10,958 nucleotides of DNA from Patescibacteria group bacterium UBA910. GTDB taxonomy: Bacteria; Patescibacteriota; Minisyncoccia; Phycocordibacterales; DATDWN01. The notes beneath the pieces are model-generated. The model saw only the letters and a list, made by a program, of their open reading frames with translations. It made no database searches and was not told where the DNA came from. The translations under genes were made by a program, and so were the position numbers. The DNA lies in NCBI GenBank assembly GCA_002294445.1, contig DBEI01000051.1, positions 1 to 10,958 of the forward strand. Reading direction: 5' to 3'. This document shows, piece by piece, positions 1-6,636 of this stretch. Positions within the stretch are counted from its first letter, which is position 1; the number at the start of each line of letters is the position of its first letter.

Positions 1-218
1 ACACATGGGGCCCATGGAAGATGTTTGTAATATATACGTACACCGTTTTCTTCTGTGTAAGAAAAATCGTAGGGATCAAATGCGAGTGGTATTGTGTGTT
101 GCATGGGTTGAGTATAAATGAGAAGCTTGTGGTGGAGCAAGGGGATATTGGATGGTTTCTGTTAAAATATAGAAGCCATCTTGTATCCATGTCACAATTA
201 ATTTGCTAATATTGGTGT
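1..218. other. Leading region without a convincing gene
   Basis: I see no supportable gene here. A 62-codon open frame (21-209) has no recognisable domain, is rich in Tyr, Cys and Val, and lacks a ribosome-binding site, so I treat it as chance. A short palindrome (CATGGG-G-CCCATG, 4-16) and a 10-bp hairpin (151-180, listed separately) are the only visible structures. The region could be the tail of an upstream unit or the 5' flank of the HNH gene. Confidence 0.5.
151..180 (+). other. RNA hairpin upstream of the HNH gene
   Basis: GATGGTTTCT (151-160) pairs with AGAAGCCATC (171-180) across a 10-base AT-rich loop. Nine pairs are Watson-Crick and one is a U-G wobble that forms only in RNA transcribed from the plus strand; on the other strand it would be an A-C mismatch. 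No strong T-run follows, so it is a poor intrinsic terminator. It could be part of a small structured RNA or of a leader. Function unknown. Confidence 0.4.
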
Positions 219-725
219 ATGGTAATGGTTACATGTCATATATGTGCAAATAACTTCTATTCAAAACCATCTTGGATTGAGAGGGGTTTTGGAAAGTACT
301 GTAGTAATGAGTGTAAAAGGAAAGCTCAGAAGACAGGGCTTACTGTGAGTTGTTTTATGTGTAATAAAGAAATATACAAAACACAAAAAGCACTAAAAGG
401 ATCAAAAAGTGGTAAATTTTTTTGCGGAAAATCTTGTCAGACAAAGTGGAGAAATAGTGAATTTGTAGGTGCGAAACATGCAAACTTTATCACAGGTAAA
501 TCTTCTTACAAGAGTGTGTTGAGTAGAGCAAATGTTGAAAAGATCTGTGGTTTGTGTGCAAACAAAGATAAAAGGGTTCTTGCTGTGCATCATGTGGACG
601 AAAATCACTTTAATAATAACATTGAAAATTTAGCTTGGTTGTGTCATAATTGCCATCACCTTGTACATCATGATAAGGTAGAAAAACAGAAGTTTATAGC
701 CTTAAGGGGCTTATCTCGTCTGTAA
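219..725 (+). CDS. HNH endonuclease-like protein with Cys-pair zinc motifs
   Basis: A 168-residue predicted metal-dependent DNA nuclease of the HNH type. The C-terminal third carries the HNH signature: CGLC (110-113), the HHVD box (124-127), Asn residues 132-134 and 137, then CHNCHH (142-147), so two CxxC pairs would bind structural zinc around the active site. The N-terminal part has two further four-Cys sets, C6/C9/C28/C32 and C45/C48/C69/C73, resembling small zinc ribbons that could bind DNA. Start ATG 219 is chosen; ATG 225 is an alternative. The gene ends three bases before tRNA-His. Such stand-alone HNH proteins occur as homing endonucleases and phage or mobile-element nucleases. No intron, integrase or methylase partner is visible, so its target and role are unknown. 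Confidence 0.75.
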   Translation: MVMVTCHICANNFYSKPSWIERGFGKYCSNECKRKAQKTGLTVSCFMCNKEIYKTQKALKGSKSGKFFCGKSCQTKWRNSEFVGAKHANFITGKSSYKSVLSRANVEKICGLCANKDKRVLAVHHVDENHFNNNIENLAWLCHNCHHLVHHDKVEKQKFIALRGLSRL

Positions 726-728
726 GAT

Positions 729-805
729 GGTGACTATAGTGTAGCGGCTCTGCACAAAAGTTTGTGGAACTTTAAGTTCGGGTTCGACCCCCGATAGTCA
801 CCCCA
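729..805 (+). tRNA. tRNA-His (anticodon GTG)
   Basis: A complete cloverleaf can be folded by eye. The acceptor stem is 730-736 with 795-801. The D stem GTGT/GCAC (739-742/752-755) includes one T-G pair. The anticodon stem AAAGT/ACTTT (757-761/769-773) flanks the loop TTGTGGA with anticodon GTG at 764-766. The T stem TCGGG/CCCGA (778-782/790-794) encloses a TTCGACC loop. Base 729 is the extra G-1 diagnostic of histidine tRNA, opposite C73 (802), and CCA (803-805) is encoded. It lies directly after the HNH gene and ahead of a strong terminator, so the two may be co-transcribed. Confidence 0.96.
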
Positions 806-863
806 AAAATAAGTAAATCGTTTTTTGAGTAATGACGATAAAAATTCGAGCGAACTAGTTTGC

Positions 864-873
864 TAGTCACCCA
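864..873 (+). repeat. Copy of the tRNA-His 3' end
   Basis: TAGTCACCC at 864-872 repeats exactly the tRNA acceptor end at 795-803, about 69 bases further on. It overlaps a small stem (ACTAG-TTTG-CTAGT, 854-867). A duplicated tRNA 3' end can be the scar of an integration event, but nine bases is short and no integrase gene is present, so this is only suggestive. Confidence 0.3.
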
Positions 874-878
874 GATAA

Positions 879-906
879 AACAAAACCTGCATGAGCAGGT
901 TTTGTT
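879..906 (+). terminator. Terminator after tRNA-His
   Basis: A perfect 12-bp stem, AACAAAACCTGC (879-890) and GCAGGTTTTGTT (895-906), has an ATGA loop. The 3' arm carries the run TTTTGTT after the GC-rich core, so it fits a Rho-independent terminator. The symmetric A-rich 5' arm would let it work on the other strand too. Confidence 0.8.
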
Positions 907-947
907 ATGCTTAGTCAACAACATTTTTTTAGAGATTGGTTATAAAC

Positions 948-976
948 TTCCCAACAGAACACAACAGGTAGATAAT
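948..976 (+). promoter_or_regulatory. Possible promoter of the DoxX gene
   Basis: TTCCCA (948-953) and GATAAT (971-976) are 17 bases apart and would start transcription near 983, about 20 bases ahead of the ATG. Both boxes are imperfect. The call rests on position after a terminator and on spacing. Confidence 0.3.
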
Positions 977-1003
977 ATATGTATTAGTCACTAATGTATA
1001 TAT

Positions 1004-1549
1004 ATGTCATATATTGTTATTGAGGAATCACCAATATCAAGATTCTTATTTTCAAATACTAAAACAGCACTCTTTTGGCTCATTGTTCGTGTATATGTGG
1101 GTTGGGAATGGTTAGTGGCTGGATGGGCAAAGGTATTTAATCCAGTATGGATTGGACCTGATGCTGGAAAAGCAATTACAGGTTTTGCACAAGGTGCATT
1201 ACAAAAAACAGCAGGGGCGCATCCTGATGTGACAGGTTGGTATGCGTCATTTCTTCAGAATTCTGTATTACCACATGCAAAGATATGGTCATATGCTATT
1301 GCGTATGGGGAGGTTCTTGTGGGGGTTGGGCTTATCGTTGGTTGTTTTGTAGGTATTGCTGCATTTTTTGGTTTGTTTATGAATCTGAATTATTTACTTG
1401 CTGGAACAGTAAGTTCAAACCCGATTTTATTTGTATTAAGTATTGGACTGATCTTGGCGTGGAAAGTGGCAGGGTATTGGGGGCTTGATCGGTATGTGTT
1501 GCCTAAGGTTGGTGTGCCGTGGAAATCAAAACCTGTTCTTACTCGATGA
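1004..1549 (+). CDS. DoxX family membrane protein
   Basis: A 181-residue integral membrane protein of the DoxX/DoxD family, the group that includes the small subunit of archaeal thiosulfate:quinone oxidoreductase and many uncharacterised bacterial proteins. Visible features are an N-terminal hydrophobic segment (21-45) with R29 and the G-W-x-K ending at K43, a Trp/Gly-rich extracytoplasmic-looking stretch (46-95), and three further hydrophobic segments (about 96-113, 115-134, 139-156). GEVLVGVGLIVG (102-113) matches the GE(x)lvGlgLilG pattern of the family. The protein ends with a basic tail. The stop is TGA, the only one among the window's genes. The start at 1004 has no Shine-Dalgarno sequence. 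The family's reaction is rarely known outside thiosulfate oxidation, so I infer only a membrane, probably redox-linked, role. Confidence 0.8.
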   Translation: MSYIVIEESPISRFLFSNTKTALFWLIVRVYVGWEWLVAGWAKVFNPVWIGPDAGKAITGFAQGALQKTAGAHPDVTGWYASFLQNSVLPHAKIWSYAIAYGEVLVGVGLIVGCFVGIAAFFGLFMNLNYLLAGTVSSNPILFVLSIGLILAWKVAGYWGLDRYVLPKVGVPWKSKPVLTR

Positions 1550-1626
1550 TTACATGTAATACTTTGTCTCGCATATAAAATGGTTGCTGTGTATACTGTG
1601 GCATATAAATAATTATATATACTCAT

Positions 1627-2133
1627 ATGAATATACATCCGATATTTGTGCATTTTCCTATCGCATTTCTCACGGCATACGCACTTGCAGAAATTGTGTG
1701 GTATAAAAAAATAACGATACAAGAGTGGTGGTGGAATCTTAAAGCTACACTTCTGACATTGGGTACACTTGGCGGGTTCTTGGCTTTACAGACAGGAGAG
1801 ATGGCTGAAGAATTGCGGGGGCATAGTAATATAATCGAGATACATTCCACGTATGCAGCTATTACGATGTGGATATTTTCTATTATATTGTTCGCTTATA
1901 TTGTAAGGTTTATTGAATTGTATTGGTCGAAGTCTGTGCGATCTGGGTGGCAAACAACCGTGTTTGCTACTGCTCAGCGTATAAGTTTTTTTATTAAAAA
2001 AATTATACCAGTTCTTGCTGGAATAGGACTTATCACACTCACCATCACTGGAGCGATCGGAGGTGTGTTGGTGTATGGACCAAATGTTGATCCTGTAGTT
2101 CACTTTATTTATTCTATAGTTGTTGGTGTGTAG
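1627..2133 (+). CDS. DUF2231-like four-helix membrane protein
   Basis: A 168-residue membrane protein that starts with HPIFVHFPIAF (4-14), the hallmark opening of DUF2231 proteins. It has about four hydrophobic segments: 7-25, 38-56, 75-95 and 128-150. Family-like positions are H4/P5, H9/P11, G57/E58, H66 and H73, plus a C-terminal GGVLVYGPNVD stretch. The paired histidines inside or near membrane helices resemble those of haem-binding membrane proteins, but haem binding is my inference and not shown. The gene follows DoxX after 77 bases, in which TATACT (1592-1597) could be a -10 box, so it may be transcribed separately or with DoxX. The two together hint at a small redox-related membrane pair. 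Confidence 0.75.
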   Translation: MNIHPIFVHFPIAFLTAYALAEIVWYKKITIQEWWWNLKATLLTLGTLGGFLALQTGEMAEELRGHSNIIEIHSTYAAITMWIFSIILFAYIVRFIELYWSKSVRSGWQTTVFATAQRISFFIKKIIPVLAGIGLITLTITGAIGGVLVYGPNVDPVVHFIYSIVVGV

Positions 2134-2186
2134 GTATTAACATTAAAAACTTTAGTGAGTGTGTGTGGTTGTGTAAAAGTCCATGT

Positions 2187-2192
2187 TATAAT
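2187..2192 (+). promoter_or_regulatory. -10 box directly upstream of the Na/Pi gene
   Basis: A perfect TATAAT sits six bases ahead of the ATG at 2199. A start of transcription seven bases past the box falls on or next to the A of the ATG, predicting a leaderless mRNA. No convincing -35 element is seen at normal spacing. It also argues against a GTG start at 2163, which would lie upstream of the promoter. Confidence 0.55.
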
Positions 2193-2198
2193 CTCTGC

Positions 2199-3164
2199 AT
2201 GACAATACTTTCAGCATTCGCAACGGTACTTGCATTGGTTTTTATTATGCTCAATGCGGTTTCTAAATTCAGTAAACATGTTCAGATTGTAGCTGGGGAT
2301 AGATTTAAGAACATCATCCAATCACTCACATCAAATCCTTTTCGTGGGACAGTTATAGGAACCCTCTTTACTGCTATTATCCAATCATCAGCAGCTACCA
2401 TGATGATGGTTGTGAGTCTCGTAGATGGGGGAGTAATGAGTTTTTACAATAGTCTCGGGGTGATGTTTGGGGCAAACATCGGCACCACTCTCACGTCTCA
2501 GCTTGTTGCATTGCATTTCACCAGTCTTGCACCTTATGTGGTTATCTTGGGTTTCCTTATGTATGCATATGATTGGAAATATAAACGATACGGAAAACCT
2601 GTATTGTATTTTGGTATTGTTTTTCTCTCACTGTCACTTATTTCTGATGTTGTGCTTGGTTTACAAACAAATCAAAGTTTTCTTCATTTGTTTGAGTCTA
2701 TTGGTGATATTTATACAGCGATTTTATTTGGAACAATTGCAGCTGTCGTGTTTCAATCGAGCACTATCACATCTGCTATTGTGGTGATACTTGCTGGGCA
2801 AGGGTTACTCTCTGTGTCAATTGGTATTGGTATTATGCTTGGTGCAAATATTGGAAGCGCTTCAACATCTTTTATTGCATCGTTGTTTATGAATCATGGT
2901 GCAAAAAAAGCAGCAACTGCGCATGTGCTGTATAATGTAATTGGGGTGATATGTGTTATTCCATTTTTTAAGCTGTTCTATTCGTTAGTAAGTATGATAG
3001 GGGGAAGTGCGTCTCAACAGGTCGCAAATGCTCATGTGGTCTTTAACATATTGAGCGCTGGATTCTTCCTTATCTTTATTAAACCTTTTGCGTTGTTTGT
3101 GGAGTGGATTTCAGAAAAAACATATAAGACGATTCCACTTGCTGAACAAAAAATTAATTTTTAA
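2199..3164 (+). CDS. Na/Pi-cotransporter family membrane protein
   Basis: A 321-residue polytopic membrane protein with the two inverted-topology repeats of the Na/Pi-cotransporter family. Repeat one has QSSAAT (62-67) and GANIGTT (91-97); repeat two has QSSTIT (186-191) and GANIGSA (215-221). These QSS and GANIG motifs form the substrate and sodium site in characterised members, so sodium-driven phosphate or other anion transport is likely. The C-terminal PhoU-like domain found in many bacterial members (about 550 residues in all) is absent, so this is the bare transport domain. I chose ATG 2199, not an in-frame GTG at 2163, because the upstream extension is Cys-rich and not conserved-looking, and a TATAAT lies between. 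It opens the series of closely spaced genes running to 8067. Confidence 0.85.
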   Translation: MTILSAFATVLALVFIMLNAVSKFSKHVQIVAGDRFKNIIQSLTSNPFRGTVIGTLFTAIIQSSAATMMMVVSLVDGGVMSFYNSLGVMFGANIGTTLTSQLVALHFTSLAPYVVILGFLMYAYDWKYKRYGKPVLYFGIVFLSLSLISDVVLGLQTNQSFLHLFESIGDIYTAILFGTIAAVVFQSSTITSAIVVILAGQGLLSVSIGIGIMLGANIGSASTSFIASLFMNHGAKKAATAHVLYNVIGVICVIPFFKLFYSLVSMIGGSASQQVANAHVVFNILSAGFFLIFIKPFALFVEWISEKTYKTIPLAEQKINF

Positions 3165-3168
3165 ATAT

Positions 3169-3747
3169 ATGACCACCAACGAAGAGTTTGTAGTAAAAAA
3201 TCCATATACAAATCTAGAGAGAGATATGTTTATTATTGGGTTGTCGGTATTTGTCGCAATAGGTATTGTGCGTTTTGGTGTGGTTCAGGATATTGTGTCT
3301 GCGGTTGATGAGTTGAAAATTATTGGAAGTCTTATTGCAGGCTTTTTCTTCACTTCGGCGTTTACGATTGCACCTGCTGCAATTGCGCTTACTGAAATAT
3401 CTAAAACCACATCGCCGTTACTTGTTGCTTTTTGGGGGGCACTTGGTTCGTTGGTGGGTGATCTTGTTATTTTTTTGTTTGTTCGAGATCGTTTTGCAGA
3501 TGATGTGCTTGAAGTGCTGCATACATTTAAAAATGAAAGAAAGATTAAAAGATTTTTTAAGAGAGGTTTTTTCCGATGGCTCTCTCCACTCCTTGGAGCA
3601 CTGATCATTGCATCTCCATTGCCAGATGAATTTGCTATTGCACTCATGGGTATTTCAAAGGTTCATTTAAAACTCTTTATTCCAATAGCTTTTGTTATGA
3701 GCTTTTTTGGAATACTTATTCTTAGTCTCATTGTTCAAGCATTGTAA
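3169..3747 (+). CDS. Uncharacterised membrane protein, VTT/DedA-reminiscent
   Basis: A 192-residue membrane protein beginning four bases after the previous stop, so translation is probably coupled. Hydrophobic segments lie at about 20-40, 50-76, 83-105, 138-160 and 168-190. The core GALGSLVGDLVIFLFVR (90-106), a basic amphipathic stretch (121-137), SPLLGALIIASPLPDEF (139-155) and a following G-I-S-K resemble, in order and spacing, the VTT (DedA/SNARE-associated) fold with its G-x3-G-D motif and its re-entrant loop with a conserved proline. The usual arginine of DedA proteins (F/Y-x-R-x-x-P) is replaced here by S-P-L-P-D-E. I infer a distant VTT relative with unknown substrate; DedA proteins flip or traffic lipids. 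An open frame extends further upstream, but it would overlap the previous gene and I do not use it. Confidence 0.6.
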   Translation: MTTNEEFVVKNPYTNLERDMFIIGLSVFVAIGIVRFGVVQDIVSAVDELKIIGSLIAGFFFTSAFTIAPAAIALTEISKTTSPLLVAFWGALGSLVGDLVIFLFVRDRFADDVLEVLHTFKNERKIKRFFKRGFFRWLSPLLGALIIASPLPDEFAIALMGISKVHLKLFIPIAFVMSFFGILILSLIVQAL

Positions 3748-3753
3748 ATACAT

Positions 3754-5109
3754 ATGAAGAAAAATAATTCACCTTGGATATATCAGTTAAAGCGCACAGT
3801 TTTTTTTCCTGTTGCGCATGGTGATCTGTGTACTGATATCACAATTGTGGGTGGGGGGATTGCGGGTATTGCTACCGCATTCTTTTTGTTAACCACAACG
3901 GATAAAAAAGTTACACTGATTGAAGCAAATAAAATTGCTAGAGGAGCAACGGGGCATAATGCTGGTCAAGTGGTAAGTTATTTTGAACGATCATTTGCTG
4001 ATATTGTGTCAGAGTTTGGTTTAGAAAAAGCTGGTGAGGCACAAAAATCAATCGAAGATTCTTGGATGTTGCTTGATCAGATGTATACAGTAGCTGGTTT
4101 AAGTATTCCATTTTCTCGGTTTATCGGTCATGCTGGTCTTTCTTCGTATGATCAAGTGATTACACATCTCAAAGATACGGTATGTCGTCAGCAGGCACGC
4201 TTACCATTAGAGACTTTTCGTATTTCTGAAAAAGCACCCTTTTTGAAAGATATTCCAAATGAATACAGTGGATTATACGAGGTGGTACCTCATGATAAAG
4301 TGCGGTCTTTATTGGAAAGTAAAGATGATTCATTTAATGCTGTCATTTCATATCAAAAAGGGTGTCTTAATAGTGCATTATTTTGTGAGGAAGTTGCATT
4401 GTATTTACATAACACATATCCAGATCGTTTCTCTGTATATGAAGATACTATGGTGGGGAAAGTTGTATTAAAAGATACACATGCGTTATTGGATGTAGGT
4501 AATGCAACTATAGAGACGGATAAAGTAGTTTTGTGTACCAATGGTTTTGATACATTAACTATTTTTAATGAATCAGGTTTAGATATTGATACACGTTTTC
4601 ATCACGATATAAAAGCAACGATTGGGTATATGTCGGGTTATTTGGAAGACATGAATAAACCACCAATCGCAATCAGCTATTTTACAAACCCCGATGCTTC
4701 TTCTGAGGATCCATATTTTTATTTTACCCGAAGACCGTATGAGTATAGTGCAGGGTCCACAAAAAATCTCATATCTATTGGTGGTCCAGAAGTATCTTTG
4801 GAAGATAAGATGGCATATTCTCGTGATTTGCTGTACCCAGATTCGGCACAAGAAACTATTGATACATTTATAAAATCTGTATACGAACTCGATCCAAATA
4901 AAAAAATCGATTATCAGTTTACGTGGCATGGGTTGATGGGGTATACACCTAATTTAATTCGACGTATCGGATTTGAACCAAAAAATCCGGTTCTGATGTA
5001 TAATCTAGGATGTAATGGTGTTGGTATCCTCCCTTCGGTTTTTGGTGGTAAGCGTATTGCTGATTTAGTAAATGGTTCGACCGATAGTACAATTTTTGAT
5101 CCACAATAA
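3754..5109 (+). CDS. DAO-family FAD-dependent oxidoreductase
   Basis: A 451-residue flavoenzyme of the D-amino-acid-oxidase/glycine-oxidase (DAO) superfamily. The N-terminal Rossmann dinucleotide fold is clear: DITIVGGGIAGIATAFFL (28-45) with the GxGxxG-type glycines at 33, 35 and 38, and E57 at the end of the second strand to hold the FAD ribose. GATGHNAGQ (64-72) matches the FAD-contacting GATGxNxGQ box. The C-terminal G-C-N-G-V-G (around 425-430) followed by G-G-K-x-I-A-D is the usual second flavin-binding end. It is longer than ThiO or DadA (about 370-430 residues), so there is extra sequence in the middle substrate domain. The substrate cannot be read from sequence; amines or amino acids are the family norm. 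It starts six bases after the membrane-protein stop. Confidence 0.85.
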   Translation: MKKNNSPWIYQLKRTVFFPVAHGDLCTDITIVGGGIAGIATAFFLLTTTDKKVTLIEANKIARGATGHNAGQVVSYFERSFADIVSEFGLEKAGEAQKSIEDSWMLLDQMYTVAGLSIPFSRFIGHAGLSSYDQVITHLKDTVCRQQARLPLETFRISEKAPFLKDIPNEYSGLYEVVPHDKVRSLLESKDDSFNAVISYQKGCLNSALFCEEVALYLHNTYPDRFSVYEDTMVGKVVLKDTHALLDVGNATIETDKVVLCTNGFDTLTIFNESGLDIDTRFHHDIKATIGYMSGYLEDMNKPPIAISYFTNPDASSEDPYFYFTRRPYEYSAGSTKNLISIGGPEVSLEDKMAYSRDLLYPDSAQETIDTFIKSVYELDPNKKIDYQFTWHGLMGYTPNLIRRIGFEPKNPVLMYNLGCNGVGILPSVFGGKRIADLVNGSTDSTIFDPQ

Positions 5110-5114
5110 ATAAT

Positions 5115-6143
5115 ATGATTGATAAAAATAAAGTCGAAATAATTTTTTTTGGAGTTTTGTTTGGGGTTGTTGTTGCACTCATGTTTTTTGTATTCAAACC
5201 ATTCTTTACAACTCTATTTCTTTCCGCAACATTTTCGTTAGTTTTATTTCCGGTGTATCAAAAAATACTCAAATGGAGTGGTGGTAGGGAGGTGATTAGT
5301 GCACTGTTGTCGATCCTTATAGGATTAGTGTTTGTGATGATACCTGTGACATTTTTAGGGCAAGAAGCGTTTGAGCAAGCACATGGGTTGTACGTTAGAT
5401 TATCAACCAACAATGTAAGTGAACTTGATTATCTTACAAAAATAATCGAAGAACCTGTTCGTAATGTTATACCTGAGTTTACATTAAATATTAATCAGTA
5501 TATAGAGTATGCCCTTGGGTGGGTAACAGACAATTTTAAAGATGTGTTGTTTGAAACACTTACCGTTATTGCTGATGTGTTTCTGATAATAATTTCAATG
5601 TTCTTTTTCCTCAAAGACGGTGAACGAATGCTTGAAAAATTAGTTAGATTATCACCGCTCCATGATTCCTATGACAGAGAGTTGTTACAAAAGACTGCAC
5701 TCACTATTGGAAGTGTTGTAAAGGGAACTTTACTTATTGCTTTAGTACAAGGTTTTCTTGCAGGACTCGGCCTCTTTATTTTTGGTGTTCCAAATGCAAT
5801 ATTGTGGGGTGCGCTTGCTGCGTTATGTGCATTTGTACCTGGATTAGGTACAGCGTTAGTGGTGATACCATCAGTGATGTATCTCTTTATCATTGGTAAC
5901 ATGCCTTTTGCGATTGGTCTAGCTGTGTGGGGAATGTTATTGGTAGGAACGATTGATAACATACTTGGTCCTTATTTGTACAAAAAAGGTACACGTCTTC
6001 ATCCTCTTATTGTATTATTTGCGGTACTCGGTGGAATCTCTTTCTTTGGTCCAGAAGGTGTATTCTTGGGACCAGTTATTGCCAGTCTCTTTGTCTCATT
6101 AATTCACATTTATGAAAAAATGGTGATTGGTAACAATGCATAA
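5115..6143 (+). CDS. AI-2E family (PerM) transporter
   Basis: A 342-residue member of the AI-2E exporter family (also called PerM/YdiK). It has N-terminal helices (about 8-28, 30-48, 57-82), a soluble middle section (83-145), and a C-terminal bundle. Family signatures are FFFLKDGE (163-170), VQGFLAGLGLFIFGVPNA (211-228), FVPGLGT (240-246), DNILGPYLYKKG (281-292) and FFGPEGVFLGPVIAS (310-324). Length is normal for the family (about 340-370). Substrates are uncertain across the family: AI-2 export was reported for TqsA, and sodium/proton exchange for other members. In small-genome bacteria the gene is common without any quorum-sensing genes, so I would not infer AI-2 signalling. It begins five bases after the oxidoreductase stop, so it is in the same operon. 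Confidence 0.88.
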   Translation: MIDKNKVEIIFFGVLFGVVVALMFFVFKPFFTTLFLSATFSLVLFPVYQKILKWSGGREVISALLSILIGLVFVMIPVTFLGQEAFEQAHGLYVRLSTNNVSELDYLTKIIEEPVRNVIPEFTLNINQYIEYALGWVTDNFKDVLFETLTVIADVFLIIISMFFFLKDGERMLEKLVRLSPLHDSYDRELLQKTALTIGSVVKGTLLIALVQGFLAGLGLFIFGVPNAILWGALAALCAFVPGLGTALVVIPSVMYLFIIGNMPFAIGLAVWGMLLVGTIDNILGPYLYKKGTRLHPLIVLFAVLGGISFFGPEGVFLGPVIASLFVSLIHIYEKMVIGNNA

Positions 6144-6147
6144 CTGC

Positions 6148-6155
6148 TATATACT
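6148..6155 (+). promoter_or_regulatory. -10 box upstream of the cupredoxin-like gene
   Basis: TATATACT, including TATACT at 6150-6155, lies in the 20-base gap after the AI-2E gene and eight bases before the ATG at 6164. It is preceded by TGC, resembling an extended -10. It could give a second, nearly leaderless transcript within the series. No -35 is obvious. Confidence 0.4.
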
Positions 6156-6163
6156 AAATAATT

Positions 6164-6625
6164 ATGAAGAATAAGATTTTTTACGGTATCGTGCTTGTTG
6201 GGGTTTTATGTGTGGTTGTCTATATGGTTTGGCCAAATGAACCTATGGTTATCAATAATACTCAAACAGAAAACGAAGATATTTCTACTACAACAATAAC
6301 CGCTACAGGCACAAAAACTGTCATCATAAAGAAGAAGACGTCTACAGTTCCAAAAACTACATATACAATTTTGTATACAAAAAATGGTTTTGAACCAAAA
6401 CAGCTTCAGGTTCCAAAAGGTACAACTGTAAAATTTATAAATAAGACAAATTCTGCAATGCGTGTGTTTGCGGTAGATAGTGCAAAGCCACCATATTCTG
6501 ATTTAAGTCAGGCAAAAGCGCTGGGATTGAACGGAGAGTATGAATTTAATTTTGTGTATACCGGTGTGTGGGCATATTACAATGCAACAAAACCATCTGA
6601 TATAGGTAATATTGTAGTTTATTAA
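6164..6625 (+). CDS. Membrane-anchored cupredoxin-fold protein lacking copper ligands
   Basis: A 153-residue protein with an N-terminal hydrophobic anchor (5-23), a Thr/Ser/Lys-rich linker (30-65) and a cupredoxin-like beta-sandwich (66-153). The domain shows the usual landmarks: F-x-P-K-x-L-x-V-x-x-G-T-x-V-x-F-x-N (76-93) and a closing G-x-W-A-Y-Y-N with G-N-I-V-V at the end. In copper-binding relatives the corresponding regions carry histidines, such as H-P-x-x-T-H and H-N-H or C-x-x-H. Here they read KPPY (108-111) and YNATKPS (139-145). The whole protein has no histidine, and its only cysteine (C16) is in the anchor. It is therefore unlikely to be a blue-copper electron carrier and may be a structural or binding domain on the cell surface. 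It precedes YjbQ by 11 bases. Confidence 0.75.
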   Translation: MKNKIFYGIVLVGVLCVVVYMVWPNEPMVINNTQTENEDISTTTITATGTKTVIIKKKTSTVPKTTYTILYTKNGFEPKQLQVPKGTTVKFINKTNSAMRVFAVDSAKPPYSDLSQAKALGLNGEYEFNFVYTGVWAYYNATKPSDIGNIVVY

Positions 6626-6636
6626 TTATTGATATT

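Noticed and set aside
21..209. 62-codon open frame at the window start
   Set aside because: No domain, odd composition, no start signal beyond chance, and it overlaps a plausible RNA hairpin.
1547..1549. Possible TGA recoding (Gracilibacteria-type code)
   Set aside because: Read-through would add only a short unlikely tail to DoxX, no other gene needs TGA as glycine, and gene lengths fit the standard code.
2163..2198. GTG-started N-terminal extension of the Na/Pi protein
   Set aside because: The added residues are Cys-rich and unlike the family, and a perfect TATAAT lies between this GTG and the ATG at 2199.
3088..3168. Upstream extension of the VTT-like gene overlapping the Na/Pi gene
   Set aside because: It would overlap the previous coding region by about 77 bases; the ATG at 3169 fits the spacing of the other operon genes and has T at -1.
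3285..3647. 120-codon minus-strand frame inside the VTT-like gene
   Set aside because: Its composition is that of a reverse-frame shadow of a hydrophobic protein; no promoter or domain. The same applies to minus frames at 1390-1722, 4579-4929, 5669-5962 and 6707-7039.
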